Of a stretch of DNA of 64,000 bases, positions 1 through 10,405 are shown piece by piece (within the stretch, counting starts at the first letter, position 1; every line of letters begins with the position of its first letter). The DNA is from Streptomyces sp. MRC013 (lineage in GTDB: Bacteria > Actinomycetota > Actinomycetes > Streptomycetales > Streptomycetaceae). The DNA is taken from the NCBI RefSeq assembly GCF_023614235.1, contig NZ_CP094264.1:4216001-4280000 (forward strand), written 5' to 3'. The position numbers and the translations under genes are program-made. The notes under the pieces are model-generated. The model saw only the letters and a list, made by a program, of their open reading frames with translations. It was not told where the DNA came from and made no database searches.

Positions 1-116
1 TCCTGGTCCGCGACAACGGCGTACCGGGCCGGCTGCGGGTCACGGCCGGCACACCGCAGGAGAACGACGCGTTCCTGGACGCGGTCCGCGCCATTCGGAA
101 GGAGCAGAGCTCATGA
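1..116 (+). CDS. hisC: Histidinol-phosphate aminotransferase, C-terminal end (partial)
   Basis: This is the last 37 codons of a gene entering from the left edge. The tail contains [18 protein letters not shown], the typical C-terminus of PLP-dependent histidinol-phosphate aminotransferases, where the arginine of the LRVTAGT stretch lies near the substrate phosphate. The enzyme converts imidazole-acetol phosphate to histidinol phosphate with glutamate as donor. The stop codon overlaps the hisB start in an ATGA, so the two genes are translationally coupled. The identification rests on this tail plus the his-operon context; the PLP lysine lies outside the window. Confidence 0.85.
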   Translation, partial: LVRDNGVPGRLRVTAGTPQENDAFLDAVRAIRKEQSS

Positions 117-706
117 GCCGCGTAGGACGGGTCGAGCGCACCACCAAGGAGACGTCCGTCGTCGTCGAGATCGACCTCGACGGCACCGGCAGGGTCGACG
201 TCTCCACCGGCGTCGGCTTCTACGACCACATGCTCGACCAGCTCGGCCGCCACGGGCTGTTCGACCTCACGGTCAAGACCGACGGCGACTTGCACATCGA
301 CTCCCACCACACGATCGAGGACACCGCCCTCGCCCTCGGCGCCGCCTTCAGGCAGGCCCTCGGCGACAAGGTCGGCATCCACCGCTTCGGCGACTGCGCG
401 GTCCCGCTGGACGAGTCCCTCGCCCAGGTCGCCGTCGACCTCTCCGGCCGCCCGTACCTCGTGCACACCGAACCCGAGAACATGGCGCCGATGATCGGCG
501 CGTACGACACGACGATGACCCGGCACATCCTGGAGTCCTTCGTCGCCCAGGCCCAGATCGCGCTGCACGTCCACGTCCCCTACGGGCGCAACGCCCACCA
601 CATCGTGGAGTGCCAGTTCAAGGCCCTCGCCCGCGCACTGCGCCAGGCGTCCGAGCGCGACCCGCGCGCCGCCGGCATCCTGCCCTCGACGAAGGGCGCC
701 CTGTGA
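113..706 (+). CDS. hisB: Imidazoleglycerol-phosphate dehydratase
   Basis: The 197-residue monofunctional enzyme dehydrates imidazole glycerol phosphate to imidazole acetol phosphate, the seventh step of histidine synthesis. The metal-binding signatures are visible: [11 protein letters not shown] at about residues 38-48, DSHHTIED at 63-70 and HHIVE near 163-167, in the two-fold repeated arrangement that builds the dimanganese site of the 24-subunit complex. Its length matches the actinobacterial family, and there is no fused phosphatase domain as in E. coli. The ATG start overlaps the hisC stop. It is cytoplasmic and part of the his operon. Confidence 0.97.
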   Translation: MSRVGRVERTTKETSVVVEIDLDGTGRVDVSTGVGFYDHMLDQLGRHGLFDLTVKTDGDLHIDSHHTIEDTALALGAAFRQALGDKVGIHRFGDCAVPLDESLAQVAVDLSGRPYLVHTEPENMAPMIGAYDTTMTRHILESFVAQAQIALHVHVPYGRNAHHIVECQFKALARALRQASERDPRAAGILPSTKGAL

Positions 707-788
707 GCGCCGCACGCGCGGCCGCCGGGCCGCGGACGGACACGGCCTCCCCGCGCCGCGCGGGCGCGGGCGCGGACGGGGGGCCGCG

Positions 789-956
789 ATGACCGGGCTG
801 TCCACCGTCCTGATCGTCGTCGGCCTGTTCCTGGCCGGGGGCGTCTACTCCTTCACCCGGCAGAAGATGCCCAGGGGACTCGTCGTCCTGCTCGCCGTCG
901 CCTCCGGCATGTGCCTCCTCGCCGGAGTCCTGAGGATCCGGGGGATCTGGGAATGA
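789..956 (+). CDS. Small two-helix membrane protein between hisB and hisH
   Basis: This 55-codon gene starts at an ATG and reads [14 protein letters not shown] at its N-terminus, ending RIRGIWE. Two hydrophobic segments (about residues 4-20 and 30-47) are separated by a short basic loop containing RQKMPRG, which suggests a small double-spanning inner-membrane protein. Its stop overlaps the hisH ATG (ATGA), so it is translated as part of the his operon. A small membrane protein at this place is, from memory, usual in Streptomyces his operons. Its function is unknown and nothing in the sequence suggests an enzymatic role. Confidence 0.75.
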   Translation: MTGLSTVLIVVGLFLAGGVYSFTRQKMPRGLVVLLAVASGMCLLAGVLRIRGIWE

Positions 957-1612
957 CCCGAACGCACGGCGGCGGCACCGCGAGGAAGGTCGTCGTCCTC
1001 GACTACGGGTTCGGCAACGTCCGCTCCGCCGAACGCGCCCTCGCCCGCGTGGGCGCCGACGTCGAGATCACCCGCGACTACGACAGGGCCATGAACGCCG
1101 ACGGGCTCCTCGTCCCCGGCGTCGGCGCCTTCTCCGCCTGCATGGCCGGGCTGAGGAGGGCGCGCGGCGACTGGATCATCGGGCGCAGGCTGTCCGGCGG
1201 CCGGCCGGTCATGGGCATCTGCGTCGGGATGCAGGTCCTGTTCGCGCGCGGCGTCGAGCACGGCGTCGAGACCGAGGGCCTCGACGAGTGGCCCGGAACG
1301 GTCGGCCCCCTCCGAGCACCCGTCGTCCCGCACATGGGGTGGAACACCGTCGAGGCGCCCGGCGGCAGCGAGATGTTCGCCGGGATCGACCCCGGGGAGC
1401 GGTTCTACTTCGTCCACTCGTACGCCGTGACCGACTGGTCCCTCCGGACCGCGAACCCGGCCATGCGCGCCCCCGGGGTCACCTGGTCCACGCACGGCGA
1501 GCGGTTCGTCGCCGCCGTCGAGAACGGCGCCCTGTGGGCGACCCAGTTCCACCCGGAGAAGTCCGGCGACGCCGGGGCCCGGCTGCTCGCCAACTGGCTC
1601 GACACCTTCTGA
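953..1612 (+). CDS. hisH: Imidazole glycerol phosphate synthase, glutamine amidotransferase subunit
   Basis: This class I glutamine amidotransferase (219 residues) hydrolyses glutamine and channels ammonia to HisF for synthesis of imidazole glycerol phosphate and AICAR. The catalytic cysteine sits in GICVGMQ (Cys90), and the His-Glu pair is in the C-terminal HPEKS (about 200-202). The oxyanion-hole glycines are in the PGVGAF stretch. The ATG was chosen because it overlaps the stop of the preceding small membrane gene and places the amidotransferase fold start ([10 protein letters not shown]) at residue 13; an upstream in-frame ATG would overlap that gene by over 40 bases. Its partner hisF lies two genes downstream. 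Confidence 0.95.
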   Translation: MTRTHGGGTARKVVVLDYGFGNVRSAERALARVGADVEITRDYDRAMNADGLLVPGVGAFSACMAGLRRARGDWIIGRRLSGGRPVMGICVGMQVLFARGVEHGVETEGLDEWPGTVGPLRAPVVPHMGWNTVEAPGGSEMFAGIDPGERFYFVHSYAVTDWSLRTANPAMRAPGVTWSTHGERFVAAVENGALWATQFHPEKSGDAGARLLANWLDTF

Positions 1613-1652
1613 CCCGACCTCCCGCACCCGCTTAGAGGCTAGGACCCCTGAG

Positions 1653-2378
1653 ATGAACAAGCTCGAACTCCTCCCCGCCGTCGACGTCCGGGACGGCCGG
1701 GCCGTCCGCCTCGTCCACGGCGAGTCCGGCACGGAGACGTCCTACGGCTCCCCGCTGGAGGCGGCCCTGGCCTGGCAGCGGGCGGGCGCCGAGTGGCTCC
1801 ATCTCGTCGACCTCGACGCGGCCTTCGGCACCGGTGACAACCGCGACGTGATCACCGAGGTCACCGGGGCCGTGGACGTGAAGGTCGAGCTGTCCGGCGG
1901 CATCCGCGACGACGCCTCGCTCGCCGCCGCCCTCGCCACCGGCTGCACCCGCGTCAACCTCGGCACGGCGGCCCTGGAGACCCCCGAGTGGGTCGCCGGG
2001 GTCATCGCCGAGCACGGCGACAGGATCGCCGTCGGCCTGGACGTGCGCGGCACCACCCTGCGGGGCCGCGGCTGGACCCGCGACGGCGGCGACCTGTACG
2101 AGACGCTGCAGCGCCTCGACGAGGAGGGCTGCGCCCGGTACGTGGTCACCGACATCGCCAAGGACGGCACGCTCCAGGGCCCCAACCTCGACCTGCTGCG
2201 CGACGTCTGCGCCGCCACCGACCGGCCCGTCGTCGCCTCCGGCGGCGTCTCCTCGCTGGACGATCTGCGCGCCATCGCCGAGCTGGTCCCGCTGGGCGTC
2301 GAGGGCGCCATCGTCGGCAAGGCCCTCTACGCGAAGGCGTTCACCCTCCAGGAGGCCCTCGCGGCGGTGTCCGCGTGA
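1653..2378 (+). CDS. priA: Phosphoribosyl isomerase A, bifunctional HisA/TrpF
   Basis: This (beta-alpha)8-barrel isomerase of 241 residues starts [15 protein letters not shown]. Asp11 and Asp130 (in AVGLDVRG) occupy the two catalytic positions of the family. In Streptomyces and Mycobacterium, PriA performs the Amadori rearrangement of both the histidine intermediate ProFAR and the tryptophan intermediate PRA, replacing a separate trpF. No trpF is seen in the trp cluster that follows here, which agrees with this. The stop codon overlaps the GTG of the next gene. Dual function is inferred from the family and the context rather than shown directly. Confidence 0.93.
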   Translation: MNKLELLPAVDVRDGRAVRLVHGESGTETSYGSPLEAALAWQRAGAEWLHLVDLDAAFGTGDNRDVITEVTGAVDVKVELSGGIRDDASLAAALATGCTRVNLGTAALETPEWVAGVIAEHGDRIAVGLDVRGTTLRGRGWTRDGGDLYETLQRLDEEGCARYVVTDIAKDGTLQGPNLDLLRDVCAATDRPVVASGGVSSLDDLRAIAELVPLGVEGAIVGKALYAKAFTLQEALAAVSA

Positions 2379-2782
2379 CCGGCTCCCCGCGCAGGATCGC
2401 CACCGGCGCGCCCTGGGAGGAGCAGTTCGGCTACTCCCGCGCGGTGGAACTGCCCCACGGCCTGGTCCTGGTCTCCGGCTGCACGTCGGTCGTGGACGGG
2501 GCCGTCGCCGAGGGCGGCCCGTACGAGCAGACCGTCAACGCCTTCGGCGTGGCGTTCGACGCGCTGGGGCGGCTCGGCCTCGGCCCGGCGGACGTGGTCC
2601 GCACCCGCATGTACCTCACCCACGCGCGGGACGTGGAGGAGGTCGGCCGCGCCCACAAGGAGCTGTTCGACGCCGTCCGCCCCGCCGCGTCGATGATCGT
2701 CGTCTCCGGCCTCGTCGACCCCCGGCTCGTCGTCGAGGTCGAGGTCGAGGCGTACCGCTCGAACGGAGGTGCCGCGTCATGA
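2375..2782 (+). CDS. RidA family protein (YjgF/YER057c/UK114)
   Basis: This 135-residue protein of the RidA family lies inside the his operon, with a GTG start overlapping the priA stop and a stop overlapping the hisF ATG. Recognisable features are LVSGCTSVV, the [18 protein letters not shown] stretch, the [13 protein letters not shown] segment and the C-terminal [12 protein letters not shown]. Canonical RidA hydrolyses reactive enamine and imine intermediates released by PLP enzymes. A role in clearing reactive intermediates beside the PLP enzyme HisC is plausible but inferred. The arginine that marks catalytically competent RidA proteins cannot be assigned with certainty without an alignment, so this could be a non-canonical subgroup. 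Confidence 0.85.
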   Translation: MTGSPRRIATGAPWEEQFGYSRAVELPHGLVLVSGCTSVVDGAVAEGGPYEQTVNAFGVAFDALGRLGLGPADVVRTRMYLTHARDVEEVGRAHKELFDAVRPAASMIVVSGLVDPRLVVEVEVEAYRSNGGAAS

Positions 2783-3549
2783 GCCTCGCGGTCCGAGTCA
2801 TCCCCTGCCTGGACGTGGACGGCGGCCGCGTCGTCAAGGGCGTCAACTTCCGGGACCTCCGCGACGCGGGCGACCCCGTCGAGATGGCGAAGCTGTACGA
2901 CGCCGAGGGCGCCGACGAGCTGACCTTCCTCGACATCACCGCCTCCTCGGGCGACCGGGAGACCACCTACGACGTGGTGCGGCGCACCGCCGAGCAGGTG
3001 TTCATCCCGCTCACCGTCGGCGGCGGCGTCCGCAGCGCCGACGACGTGGACCGGCTGCTGCGCGCCGGTGCGGACAAGGTCGGCGTCAACACGGCCGCCA
3101 TCGCCCGGCCCGAGCTGATCGGGGAGATCTCCGAGCGGTTCGGCAGCCAGGTGCTCGTGCTGTCCGTGGACGCCCGGCGCTGCCCGGAGGGCACCACCAC
3201 GCCGTCCGGCTTCGAGGTCACCACGCACGGCGGGCGCCGGGGCACCGGCGTCGACGCCGTGGAGTGGGCGCACCGGGCCGCGGAGCTGGGCGCGGGGGAG
3301 ATCCTGCTGAACTCCATGGACGCCGACGGCACCAAGGACGGCTACGACACCGCGATGATCGCGGCGGTCCGCGAGCACGTCACCGTACCGGTGATCGCCT
3401 CCGGCGGCGCCGGAGGGGCCGGCCACTTCCCGCCCGCGGTCGAGGCGGGCGCGGACGCCGTCCTGGCGGCGTCCGTCTTCCACTTCGGGGACCTGCGGAT
3501 CGCAGAGGTGAAGGCCGCGCTCAGGGAAGCCGGCCACCCCGTCCGCTGA
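2779..3549 (+). CDS. hisF: Imidazole glycerol phosphate synthase, cyclase subunit
   Basis: The (beta-alpha)8-barrel cyclase/lyase (256 residues) uses ammonia from HisH to convert PRFAR to imidazole glycerol phosphate plus AICAR. The two catalytic aspartates are Asp12 in [14 protein letters not shown] and Asp131 in LSVDARR. Phosphate-binding loops appear as VGGGVRS and ASGGAGG. The length is standard. It is the last gene of the co-directional his block; a strong GC-rich hairpin follows 15 bases after the stop and precedes a convergent gene. The ATG overlaps the stop of the RidA gene. Confidence 0.97.
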   Translation: MSLAVRVIPCLDVDGGRVVKGVNFRDLRDAGDPVEMAKLYDAEGADELTFLDITASSGDRETTYDVVRRTAEQVFIPLTVGGGVRSADDVDRLLRAGADKVGVNTAAIARPELIGEISERFGSQVLVLSVDARRCPEGTTTPSGFEVTTHGGRRGTGVDAVEWAHRAAELGAGEILLNSMDADGTKDGYDTAMIAAVREHVTVPVIASGGAGGAGHFPPAVEAGADAVLAASVFHFGDLRIAEVKAALREAGHPVR

Positions 3550-3563
3550 GACGCGCGCCGACG

Positions 3564-3594
3564 CCCCGCCCCGGCGCCCCGGGCCGGGGCGGGG
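3564..3594 (+). terminator. Hairpin terminator after hisF
   Basis: A perfect 12-bp inverted repeat (3564-3575 paired with 3583-3594) with a 7-base loop lies directly after the hisF stop. No U-run follows, as is common for Streptomyces terminators. It can act in both directions between hisF and the convergent gene ending at 3702. Confidence 0.7.
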
Positions 3595-3701
3595 AGCGCT
3601 CCGGAGGGCCCGGCGCGGGTACGGCCCCGGAGCCGCGGCCGCCTTCCGGGACCGCGCCGCGCCCCCGTCCCGCCGGCCCGGCCACCGGGGCCCCGGAGGC
3701 C

Positions 3702-4334
3702 TCAGATCCCCAGCCGCGCCTCCGTGACGCGGGCGATCGCCTCCGCCTCACCGTCCGCCTCCACCCGGGCGGCCCCCTGCCGCCCGTGCAGGAACAGCGT
3801 CAGCTCGCCCGGCTCGCCGGTCACCGTCACCACCGGTGCGCCGCGGTGCGCGACGGCCGTCCGGCCGTCGGGGCGGCGCACGACGAGCCCCACGGGGCAG
3901 CGGCGGCCCAGCAGGCGGGCCGCCCGCTCCAGCCGGGTCCACAGCGCGTCGGCGAACACCGGGTCGACCTCGCGCGGCGTCCAGTCCGCCCGCGCCCGCC
4001 GCACGTCCTCGGCGTGGACGTAGAACTCCACGGTGTTGGCGCCCTCGTCGACCTGCTTGAGCGAGAACGGCGACATCCGCGGCGGACCCGTCCGCACCAG
4101 CCGGACCAGCTCCTCGTACGGCTTCGCGGCGAACTCCGCCTGCATCCGCTCCAGCCGGCCCCGCAGCGGCCCCAGCAGGACGCCCGCCGCCGCGTCCGGG
4201 CGGCGCTCGCGCACCACCAGGTGGGCGGCCAGGTCGCGGGTGGCCCAGCCCTCGCAGAGGGTCGGCGCGTCGGGACCCGCCGCCTCCAACAGATCGGCCA
4301 GGAGGAGTCGTTCGCGTGCGGCGTGGGTGGACAT
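3702..4334 (-). CDS. TIGR03085-type protein, mycothiol-dependent maleylpyruvate isomerase/DinB fold
   Basis: This 210-residue protein starts [17 protein letters not shown]. Its N-terminal four-helix bundle resembles the mycothiol-dependent maleylpyruvate isomerase N domain: [22 protein letters not shown] with candidate metal-binding histidine, and a second histidine in [16 protein letters not shown]. The C-terminal half ([18 protein letters not shown]) looks like the sterol-carrier-like domain that follows in this family. The substrate is unknown. It is encoded opposite to the his and trp genes, separating hisF from hisI, and is probably transcribed alone. The ATG at 4334 was chosen because upstream residues have no coding character. 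Confidence 0.75.
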   Translation of the reverse strand: MSTHAARERLLLADLLEAAGPDAPTLCEGWATRDLAAHLVVRERRPDAAAGVLLGPLRGRLERMQAEFAAKPYEELVRLVRTGPPRMSPFSLKQVDEGANTVEFYVHAEDVRRARADWTPREVDPVFADALWTRLERAARLLGRRCPVGLVVRRPDGRTAVAHRGAPVVTVTGEPGELTLFLHGRQGAARVEADGEAEAIARVTEARLGI

Positions 4335-4416
4335 GGCAGCCAGCGTACGGGGGTTCGCCCCGGACCGCCCGGCGGGCGCGGCCCGAAACGCCCGCGCCGC
4401 ACGGCACAATGACGTC

Positions 4417-4767
4417 ATGACCAGCAACCTCGACCCGGCCATCGCCGCCCGCCTCAAGCGCAGCCCCGACGGGCTGCTGCCGGCCATCGCCCAGCAGTAC
4501 GACACCGGCGAGGTGCTGATGCTCGGCTGGATGGACGACGAGGCCCTGCACCGCACCCTGACCACCGGCCGCTGCACCTACTGGTCGCGCAGCCGCCGGG
4601 AGTACTGGGTCAAGGGCGGCACCTCCGGCCACGTCCAGCACGTCAGGTCCGTCGCCCTCGACTGCGACGCCGACACGGTTCTCGTCAAGGTCGACCAGGT
4701 GGGCGCCGCCTGCCACACCGGGGCCAGGACGTGCTTCGACGCCGACGTCCTCCCGCTGGGCGAGTAG
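4417..4767 (+). CDS. hisI: Phosphoribosyl-AMP cyclohydrolase
   Basis: This 116-residue monofunctional enzyme opens the adenine ring of phosphoribosyl-AMP in step three of histidine synthesis. The magnesium-binding acidic cluster is DCDADTVL, and the zinc cysteines are in that cluster and in [21 protein letters not shown] is the usual substrate-binding region. There is no fused HisE domain, so a separate hisE must lie elsewhere. The gene is split from the main his block by a reverse-strand gene and sits only 11 bases before trpE, suggesting a shared hisI-trpE transcript. Confidence 0.95.
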   Translation: MTSNLDPAIAARLKRSPDGLLPAIAQQYDTGEVLMLGWMDDEALHRTLTTGRCTYWSRSRREYWVKGGTSGHVQHVRSVALDCDADTVLVKVDQVGAACHTGARTCFDADVLPLGE

Positions 4768-4778
4768 GGTCGGGCCCC

Positions 4779-6278
4779 ATGGACCTCGAGACCTTCCGCA
4801 AGCTGGCGGCCGACCGCCGAGTGATCCCCGTCAGCCGCCGCCTCCTCGCGGACGGCGACACCCCGGTCGGCCTCTACCGCAAGCTGGCCGCGGAACGCCC
4901 CGGGACGTTCCTCCTGGAGTCCGCCGAGAACGGCCGCTCCTGGTCCCGGTACTCCTTCGTCGGCGTCCGCAGCGCCGCCACCCTGACCGTCCGCGACGGG
5001 CGGACGCACTGGCTGGGCACGCCGCCCGTCGGCGTCCCGGCCGACGGCGACCCGCTGGAGGCGCTGCGCGCCACCGTGGAGACCCTGCACACCCCGCGCG
5101 ACCTCTCCGCGCTGCTCGGGGAGGACCTGCCGCCCTTCACCGGCGGCATGGTCGGCTACCTCGGCTACGACGTCGTGCGGCGCCTGGAGCGCATCGGCGA
5201 CCACGGCGCGGACGAGCTCGGCCTGCCCGAGCTCACCATGCTGCTCACCTCCGACCTGGCCGTCCTCGACCACTGGGACGGCACGGTCCTGCTGATCGCC
5301 AACGCGATCAACCACAACGACCTCGACACCGGCGTCGACGAGGCGTACGCGGACGCCGTCGCCCGGCTCGACGCCATGCAGGCCGACCTCGCGAAGCCCG
5401 TCGACTCCGGGCCCGCGGCCCTGCCGCCGTCCGAGCTGCCCGAGTACACCGCCCGGTGGGGCGGCGAGGCGTTCCAGGAGGCCGTCGAGGACGTCAAGGA
5501 GCGCATCCGCGCCGGCGAGGCCTTCCAGGTCGTCCCGTCGCAGCGCTTCGAGACGCCCTGCGCGGCGAGCGCCCTGGACGTCTACCGGGTCCTGCGGGCC
5601 ACCAACCCGTCCCCGTACATGTACCTGCTCCGCCTCGACGGCTTCGACGTCGTCGGATCCAGCCCGGAGGCGCTGGTCAAGGTCGAGGCCGGGCGCGCCA
5701 CGGTCCACCCGATCGCCGGCACCCGGCCGCGCGGCGCCACCCCCCGGGAGGACCGGGCCCTCGCCGACGAGCTGCTCGCCGACCCCAAGGAGCGCGCCGA
5801 GCACCTCATGCTCGTCGACCTCGGCCGCAACGACCTGGGCCGGGTCTGCGAGCCGGGCTCCGTCGAGGTCGTCGACTTCATGTCGATCGAGCGCTACTCG
5901 CACGTCATGCACATCGTCTCCACCGTGACCGGCCGGGTCGCGGAGGGCCGCACCGCCTTCGACGTGCTGACCGCCTGCTTCCCCGCCGGGACGCTCTCCG
6001 GGGCGCCCAAGCCCCGCGCCCTGCAGATCATCGAGGAGCTGGAGCCCAGCCGCCGCGGCCTGTACGGCGGCGCCGTCGGCTACCTGGACTTCGCGGGCGA
6101 CTCCGACACGGCCATCGCCATCCGCACGGCGCTGCTGCGCGACGGCACGGCGTACGTCCAGGCGGGCGCCGGAGTGGTCGCGGACTCCGACCCGGTCGCC
6201 GAGGACACCGAGTGCCGCAACAAGGCGGCGGCGGTGCTCCGCGCCGTCCACACGGCCAACCGGATGAGCCGCGTCTGA
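4779..6278 (+). CDS. trpE: Anthranilate synthase component I
   Basis: The 499-residue chorismate-utilising enzyme forms anthranilate from chorismate, with ammonia from a TrpG partner not present in this window. Visible motifs are LLESAENG near the N-terminus (the feedback-inhibition region of TrpE proteins), the PIAGTRPRG active-site segment, [15 protein letters not shown], and [12 protein letters not shown] at the C-terminal catalytic core. No tryptophan-rich leader peptide fits in the 11 bases before the start, so classical attenuation directly upstream is unlikely. Length and order are typical of Streptomyces trpE. Confidence 0.95.
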   Translation: MDLETFRKLAADRRVIPVSRRLLADGDTPVGLYRKLAAERPGTFLLESAENGRSWSRYSFVGVRSAATLTVRDGRTHWLGTPPVGVPADGDPLEALRATVETLHTPRDLSALLGEDLPPFTGGMVGYLGYDVVRRLERIGDHGADELGLPELTMLLTSDLAVLDHWDGTVLLIANAINHNDLDTGVDEAYADAVARLDAMQADLAKPVDSGPAALPPSELPEYTARWGGEAFQEAVEDVKERIRAGEAFQVVPSQRFETPCAASALDVYRVLRATNPSPYMYLLRLDGFDVVGSSPEALVKVEAGRATVHPIAGTRPRGATPREDRALADELLADPKERAEHLMLVDLGRNDLGRVCEPGSVEVVDFMSIERYSHVMHIVSTVTGRVAEGRTAFDVLTACFPAGTLSGAPKPRALQIIEELEPSRRGLYGGAVGYLDFAGDSDTAIAIRTALLRDGTAYVQAGAGVVADSDPVAEDTECRNKAAAVLRAVHTANRMSRV

Positions 6279-6302
6279 GGCGGATGGGGGATAGTGGGGT
6301 AC

Positions 6303-6953
6303 GTGAGTGCCGCATCCGTACCCCAGCCCCGCGCCGCCCGCCGGGGCGAGGCGGCGACCGCCGGAAGCGGCCGCCGCAGCCTCGCCGCGGCCCTGCTCCT
6401 GGGCGCCCTCGGCGCCGCCGTCGTCCTGCTCGCCTCCGGCCGCACCTGGACCGAGGGGCGCGTCACCGGCGTCGGCGGCACCGTCGCCCTGGAGGCCGCC
6501 GGGGGCGAGGTCACCGGCGTGCCCACGGCCCTGGCCGTCGTCGGGCTCGCCGCCCTGGTCGCGGTCCTCGCCACCCGCGGCGCCGGCCGCCGGGTCGTCG
6601 CGCTGCTCCTGGCGCTGAGCGGCGCCGGGGCGGCCGCGGCCGCCCTCCTCGGCGCGGGCGACGGCGCCGCCCTCGACGAGCGGGCGGCCCGCGCCACCGG
6701 CGACACCGCCGCCCGGGCCGTCGACCTCACCCAGACGGCCTGGCCGTACGCGACGGCCGCCGCCGCCCTGCTGATCCTCGCCGCCGGGCTGATCGCCCTG
6801 CGGTGCGGCCGGACCTGGCCCGCCATGTCCGGCCGGTACGAGCGCGACGGCGGCCCCCGCGCGCGCGCCGCCCGCCGCGTCGGCGACCCCGAACGGCCCG
6901 AGGAGCTGTGGAAGGCCCTGGACCGCGGGGAGGACCCCACGGAGGGCGCCTGA
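6303..6953 (+). CDS. Trp biosynthesis-associated membrane protein (TIGR02234 type)
   Basis: This protein of about 216 residues has four hydrophobic segments: an N-terminal one (LAAALLLGALGAAVVLLASG), two in the middle around TALAVVGLAALVAVLA and VVALLLALSGAGA, and one near the C-terminus (ATAAAALLILAAGLIALR). An extracytoplasmic loop follows the first helix and a charged tail ends in EELWKALDRGEDPTEGA. The GTG at 6303 gives a plausible start; another in-frame codon lies three codons upstream. It follows trpE by 24 bases, matching the membrane protein found beside actinobacterial trp genes. Its function is unknown. Confidence 0.8.
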   Translation: MSAASVPQPRAARRGEAATAGSGRRSLAAALLLGALGAAVVLLASGRTWTEGRVTGVGGTVALEAAGGEVTGVPTALAVVGLAALVAVLATRGAGRRVVALLLALSGAGAAAAALLGAGDGAALDERAARATGDTAARAVDLTQTAWPYATAAAALLILAAGLIALRCGRTWPAMSGRYERDGGPRARAARRVGDPERPEELWKALDRGEDPTEGA

Positions 6954-7080
6954 CCGGGGCCTTCCGGTGCGCACGGCCCACCCCCGGATCACCCGGTGCG
7001 CGCACGTGCGGAAGAATGGCCGCGAGCGTCCGCACTCGGCGGGGCCTCACCACAGAGCGACATTCAACGAGGAGCAACTC

Positions 7081-7332
7081 ATGGCGGGCAGCGCCCACGG
7101 ACACACCCCGGCCGCCTGGACCGGTGTCATCATCTCCTTCACCGGTTTCTGCATCGCCGGCGTCTTCATGGTGGCGGCCAACCCGCTCGGCTTCTGGGCC
7201 GGAATGGCCGTCGTCCTGCTCGGCGGTGTCGTCGGCGCCGCGATGAAGGCCGCCGGACTCGGCCAGCCGAAGGAGCCGCGGGAGCAGGCCGAGGCGCGCG
7301 CCGACGCGGGCCGCGCGCAGGCCGCCTCCTGA
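7081..7332 (+). CDS. HGxxPAAW family small membrane protein
   Basis: This 83-residue protein starts MAGSAHGHTPAAWTGVII, which carries the HGxxPAAW signature that names the family. Two transmembrane segments follow (about residues 13-30 and 36-55), then a charged soluble tail rich in E, Q and A. A ribosome-binding site GAGGAG lies upstream of the ATG. It sits inside the trp region between the Trp-associated membrane protein and a DUF2752 gene. Function unknown; location suggests co-expression with trp genes. Confidence 0.85.
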   Translation: MAGSAHGHTPAAWTGVIISFTGFCIAGVFMVAANPLGFWAGMAVVLLGGVVGAAMKAAGLGQPKEPREQAEARADAGRAQAAS

Positions 7333-7423
7333 TCCGCGCGCGCCCCCGACCCCCGGTCGGGCACGGGGCGCGGTCCGGCCACGCCGGGCTGCGCCTTCCC
7401 GCCGGGACGGTGACAATCGGCGG

Positions 7424-7885
7424 GTGGACGCCACGACACCGCACTCCCCGCACCCCCGCCGCACCCCGTACGCCCCGCCGCCCCCGCGCCCGCCGCACCG
7501 GCGGCTCCTGCCGCCGCTGGGCACCCTGGCGGCCGCCGCGGCGGCCTTCGCGTACGTCGGCGCCGTCGACCCGAACGAGCCCGGCCACTACCCCGCCTGC
7601 CCCCTGCTGCGGTACACGGGGCTGTACTGCCCGGGCTGCGGCGGGCTGCGCAGCGCCCACGCCTTCGCCCACGGAGACCTCGCCGCCGCCCTCGGCGCCA
7701 ACGCCATGGCGGTCGCCGGGTACGCCGCCTTCGCCGTGTTCATGATGCTCTGGCTGGTCAGGGCCGCCCGCGGAGTCCCCCTGCGGCTCGACCCGAGCCC
7801 GCCGCTGCTCTGGCTGCTCGGCGGGGTGTGGGCCGTCTTCACCGTCGTGCGGAACCTGCCCTTCGGCTCCGCGCTCGCCCCGTGA
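7424..7885 (+). CDS. DUF2752 domain membrane protein
   Basis: This 153-residue protein has a proline-rich cytoplasmic N-terminus, a first membrane segment (PLGTLAAAAAAFAYVGA), and then the DUF2752 core with CPLLRYTGLYCPGCGGLRSAHAF. The CPGCG motif is the family hallmark. Two further hydrophobic stretches follow. The start codon is GTG. The role of DUF2752 is unknown; the cysteines could bind metal or form disulfides, but that is a guess. It lies just upstream of trpC and is a usual member of the Streptomyces trp neighbourhood. Confidence 0.8.
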   Translation: MDATTPHSPHPRRTPYAPPPPRPPHRRLLPPLGTLAAAAAAFAYVGAVDPNEPGHYPACPLLRYTGLYCPGCGGLRSAHAFAHGDLAAALGANAMAVAGYAAFAVFMMLWLVRAARGVPLRLDPSPPLLWLLGGVWAVFTVVRNLPFGSALAP

Positions 7886-7925
7886 GGACCGCGGCCGCCG
7901 CCGGGGCGCCGGCCGGGTGCGGATG

Positions 7926-7999
7926 ACGGCCCCGCCTCCGGATACCATCGAGGTGTCCGGCCCGATCGAACACCACCCTCCCGGAAGGGGGCCTCTCGC
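7926..7999 (+). promoter_or_regulatory. Candidate trpC promoter and leader
   Basis: The 114 bases between the DUF2752 gene and trpC contain a possible -10 element TACCAT at 7939-7944 and a strong GGAAGGGGG ribosome-binding site before the GTG. No clear -35 hexamer is seen and no Trp-codon leader peptide is present. A separate promoter for trpCMBA is plausible from the spacing alone. Confidence 0.3.
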
Positions 8000-8809
8000 G
8001 TGAGCGTGCTCGACGAGATCATCGAAGGCGTGCGCGCCGACCTCGCAGAGCGGCAGGCGCGGGTCTCCCTCGACCAGCTCAAGGAGCGGGCCGCCCGGGC
8101 ACCCCAGGCCCGCGACGGCGCCGCCGCCCTGCGCGGCGAGGGCGTCACGGTGATCTGCGAGGTCAAGCGCTCCAGCCCCTCCAAGGGCGCCCTGGCCGCC
8201 ATCGCCGACCCGGCGGGGCTCGCCGCCGACTACGAGGCGGGCGGCGCGGCCGTGATCTCCGTCCTCACCGAGCAGCGCCGCTTCGGCGGCTCCCTCGCCG
8301 ACCTGGAGGCCGTCCGCGCGCGGGTCGACGTGCCGGTCCTGCGCAAGGACTTCATCGTCACCTCGTACCAGCTGTGGGAGGCCCGCGCGTACGGCGCGGA
8401 CGTCGCCCTGCTGATCGTCGCCGCCCTGGAGCAGCCCGCGCTGGTCTCGCTGATCGAGCGCGCCGAGTCCATCGGGCTCACCCCGCTGGTCGAGGTCCAC
8501 GACGAGGAGGAGGCCGCCCGCGCCGTGGACGCGGGCGCCCGGGTCATCGGCGTCAACGCCCGCGACCTGAAGACCCTCAAGGTGGACCGCTCCACCTTCG
8601 AGCGCGTCGTCCCCGAGATCCCGTCCCACGTCGTGAAGGTCGCCGAGTCCGGCGTCCGCGGCCCGCACGACCTGATCGCCTACGCCAACGCGGGCGCCGA
8701 CGCGGTGCTCGTGGGCGAGTCCCTGGTGACCGGCCGCGACCCGAGGTCCGCCGTGGCCGACCTGGTCGCCGCCGGGGCGCACCCGGCGCTGCGGCACGGC
8801 CGGGACTGA
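8000..8809 (+). CDS. trpC: Indole-3-glycerol phosphate synthase
   Basis: This 269-residue (beta-alpha)8-barrel enzyme closes the indole ring, converting CdRP to indole-3-glycerol phosphate with loss of CO2 and water. Key motifs are [12 protein letters not shown] (catalytic Glu and Lys), LRKDFIV (catalytic Lys), [12 protein letters not shown] and VAESGV. The length and monofunctional state fit actinobacterial TrpC. The start is a GTG with a strong GGAAGG ribosome-binding site. The gene leads the trpC-trpM-trpB-trpA block. Confidence 0.96.
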   Translation: MSVLDEIIEGVRADLAERQARVSLDQLKERAARAPQARDGAAALRGEGVTVICEVKRSSPSKGALAAIADPAGLAADYEAGGAAVISVLTEQRRFGGSLADLEAVRARVDVPVLRKDFIVTSYQLWEARAYGADVALLIVAALEQPALVSLIERAESIGLTPLVEVHDEEEAARAVDAGARVIGVNARDLKTLKVDRSTFERVVPEIPSHVVKVAESGVRGPHDLIAYANAGADAVLVGESLVTGRDPRSAVADLVAAGAHPALRHGRD

Positions 8810-8823
8810 GCGGCCCCCCCGCC

Positions 8824-9045
8824 GTGTCCGCTGCCGCAGTTCCGCTCGCGTCCCGCCCCCGCCAGATCCCGGCGGCTCCCCCGGAGGCGTACGCCCGGCT
8901 CGCCCGAGGCTGCCGCCCCCGGGGCTGCCGCGCGCCCGCACGGCGGGTGCGCGGGCGGCGCGTGCGGTACGTGATCGGCTCCGAGCCCGGCCAGGTGGAC
9001 GGCATGCGATGGCGCCCCCGCGGGGCGCGGGCGACCACCGCCTGA
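8824..9045 (+). CDS. trpM: TrpM-like small basic protein between trpC and trpB
   Basis: This 73-codon gene begins with GTG 14 bases after the trpC stop and lies in the same place as trpM of S. coelicolor, a small protein reported to modulate tryptophan biosynthesis and differentiation. The product is arginine-rich: it reads ARLARGCRPRGCRAPARRV, then RGRRVRYVIGSEPGQVDG, and ends with a basic tail. Two cysteines lie in a GCRPRGC motif. No good ribosome-binding site is seen, so translation may be coupled to trpC. A 7-bp hairpin follows the stop (9046-9063). The identification rests on position and remembered similarity, and the start is uncertain. Confidence 0.6.
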   Translation: MSAAAVPLASRPRQIPAAPPEAYARLARGCRPRGCRAPARRVRGRRVRYVIGSEPGQVDGMRWRPRGARATTA

Positions 9046-9118
9046 CGAGCCGCACCCGGCTCGCGGCCCGCCCCCCACGGCGTTCGGTGTCCACCCACAC
9101 TCACCGTGAGGTTTCCGC

Positions 9119-10401
<1,283 letters not shown>

Positions 10402-10405
<4 letters not shown>

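Noticed and set aside
4768..4778. Tryptophan attenuator leader before trpE
   Set aside because: Only 11 bases separate hisI and trpE; no Trp-codon leader peptide or paired hairpins can fit. The spacer before trpC also has no Trp codons.
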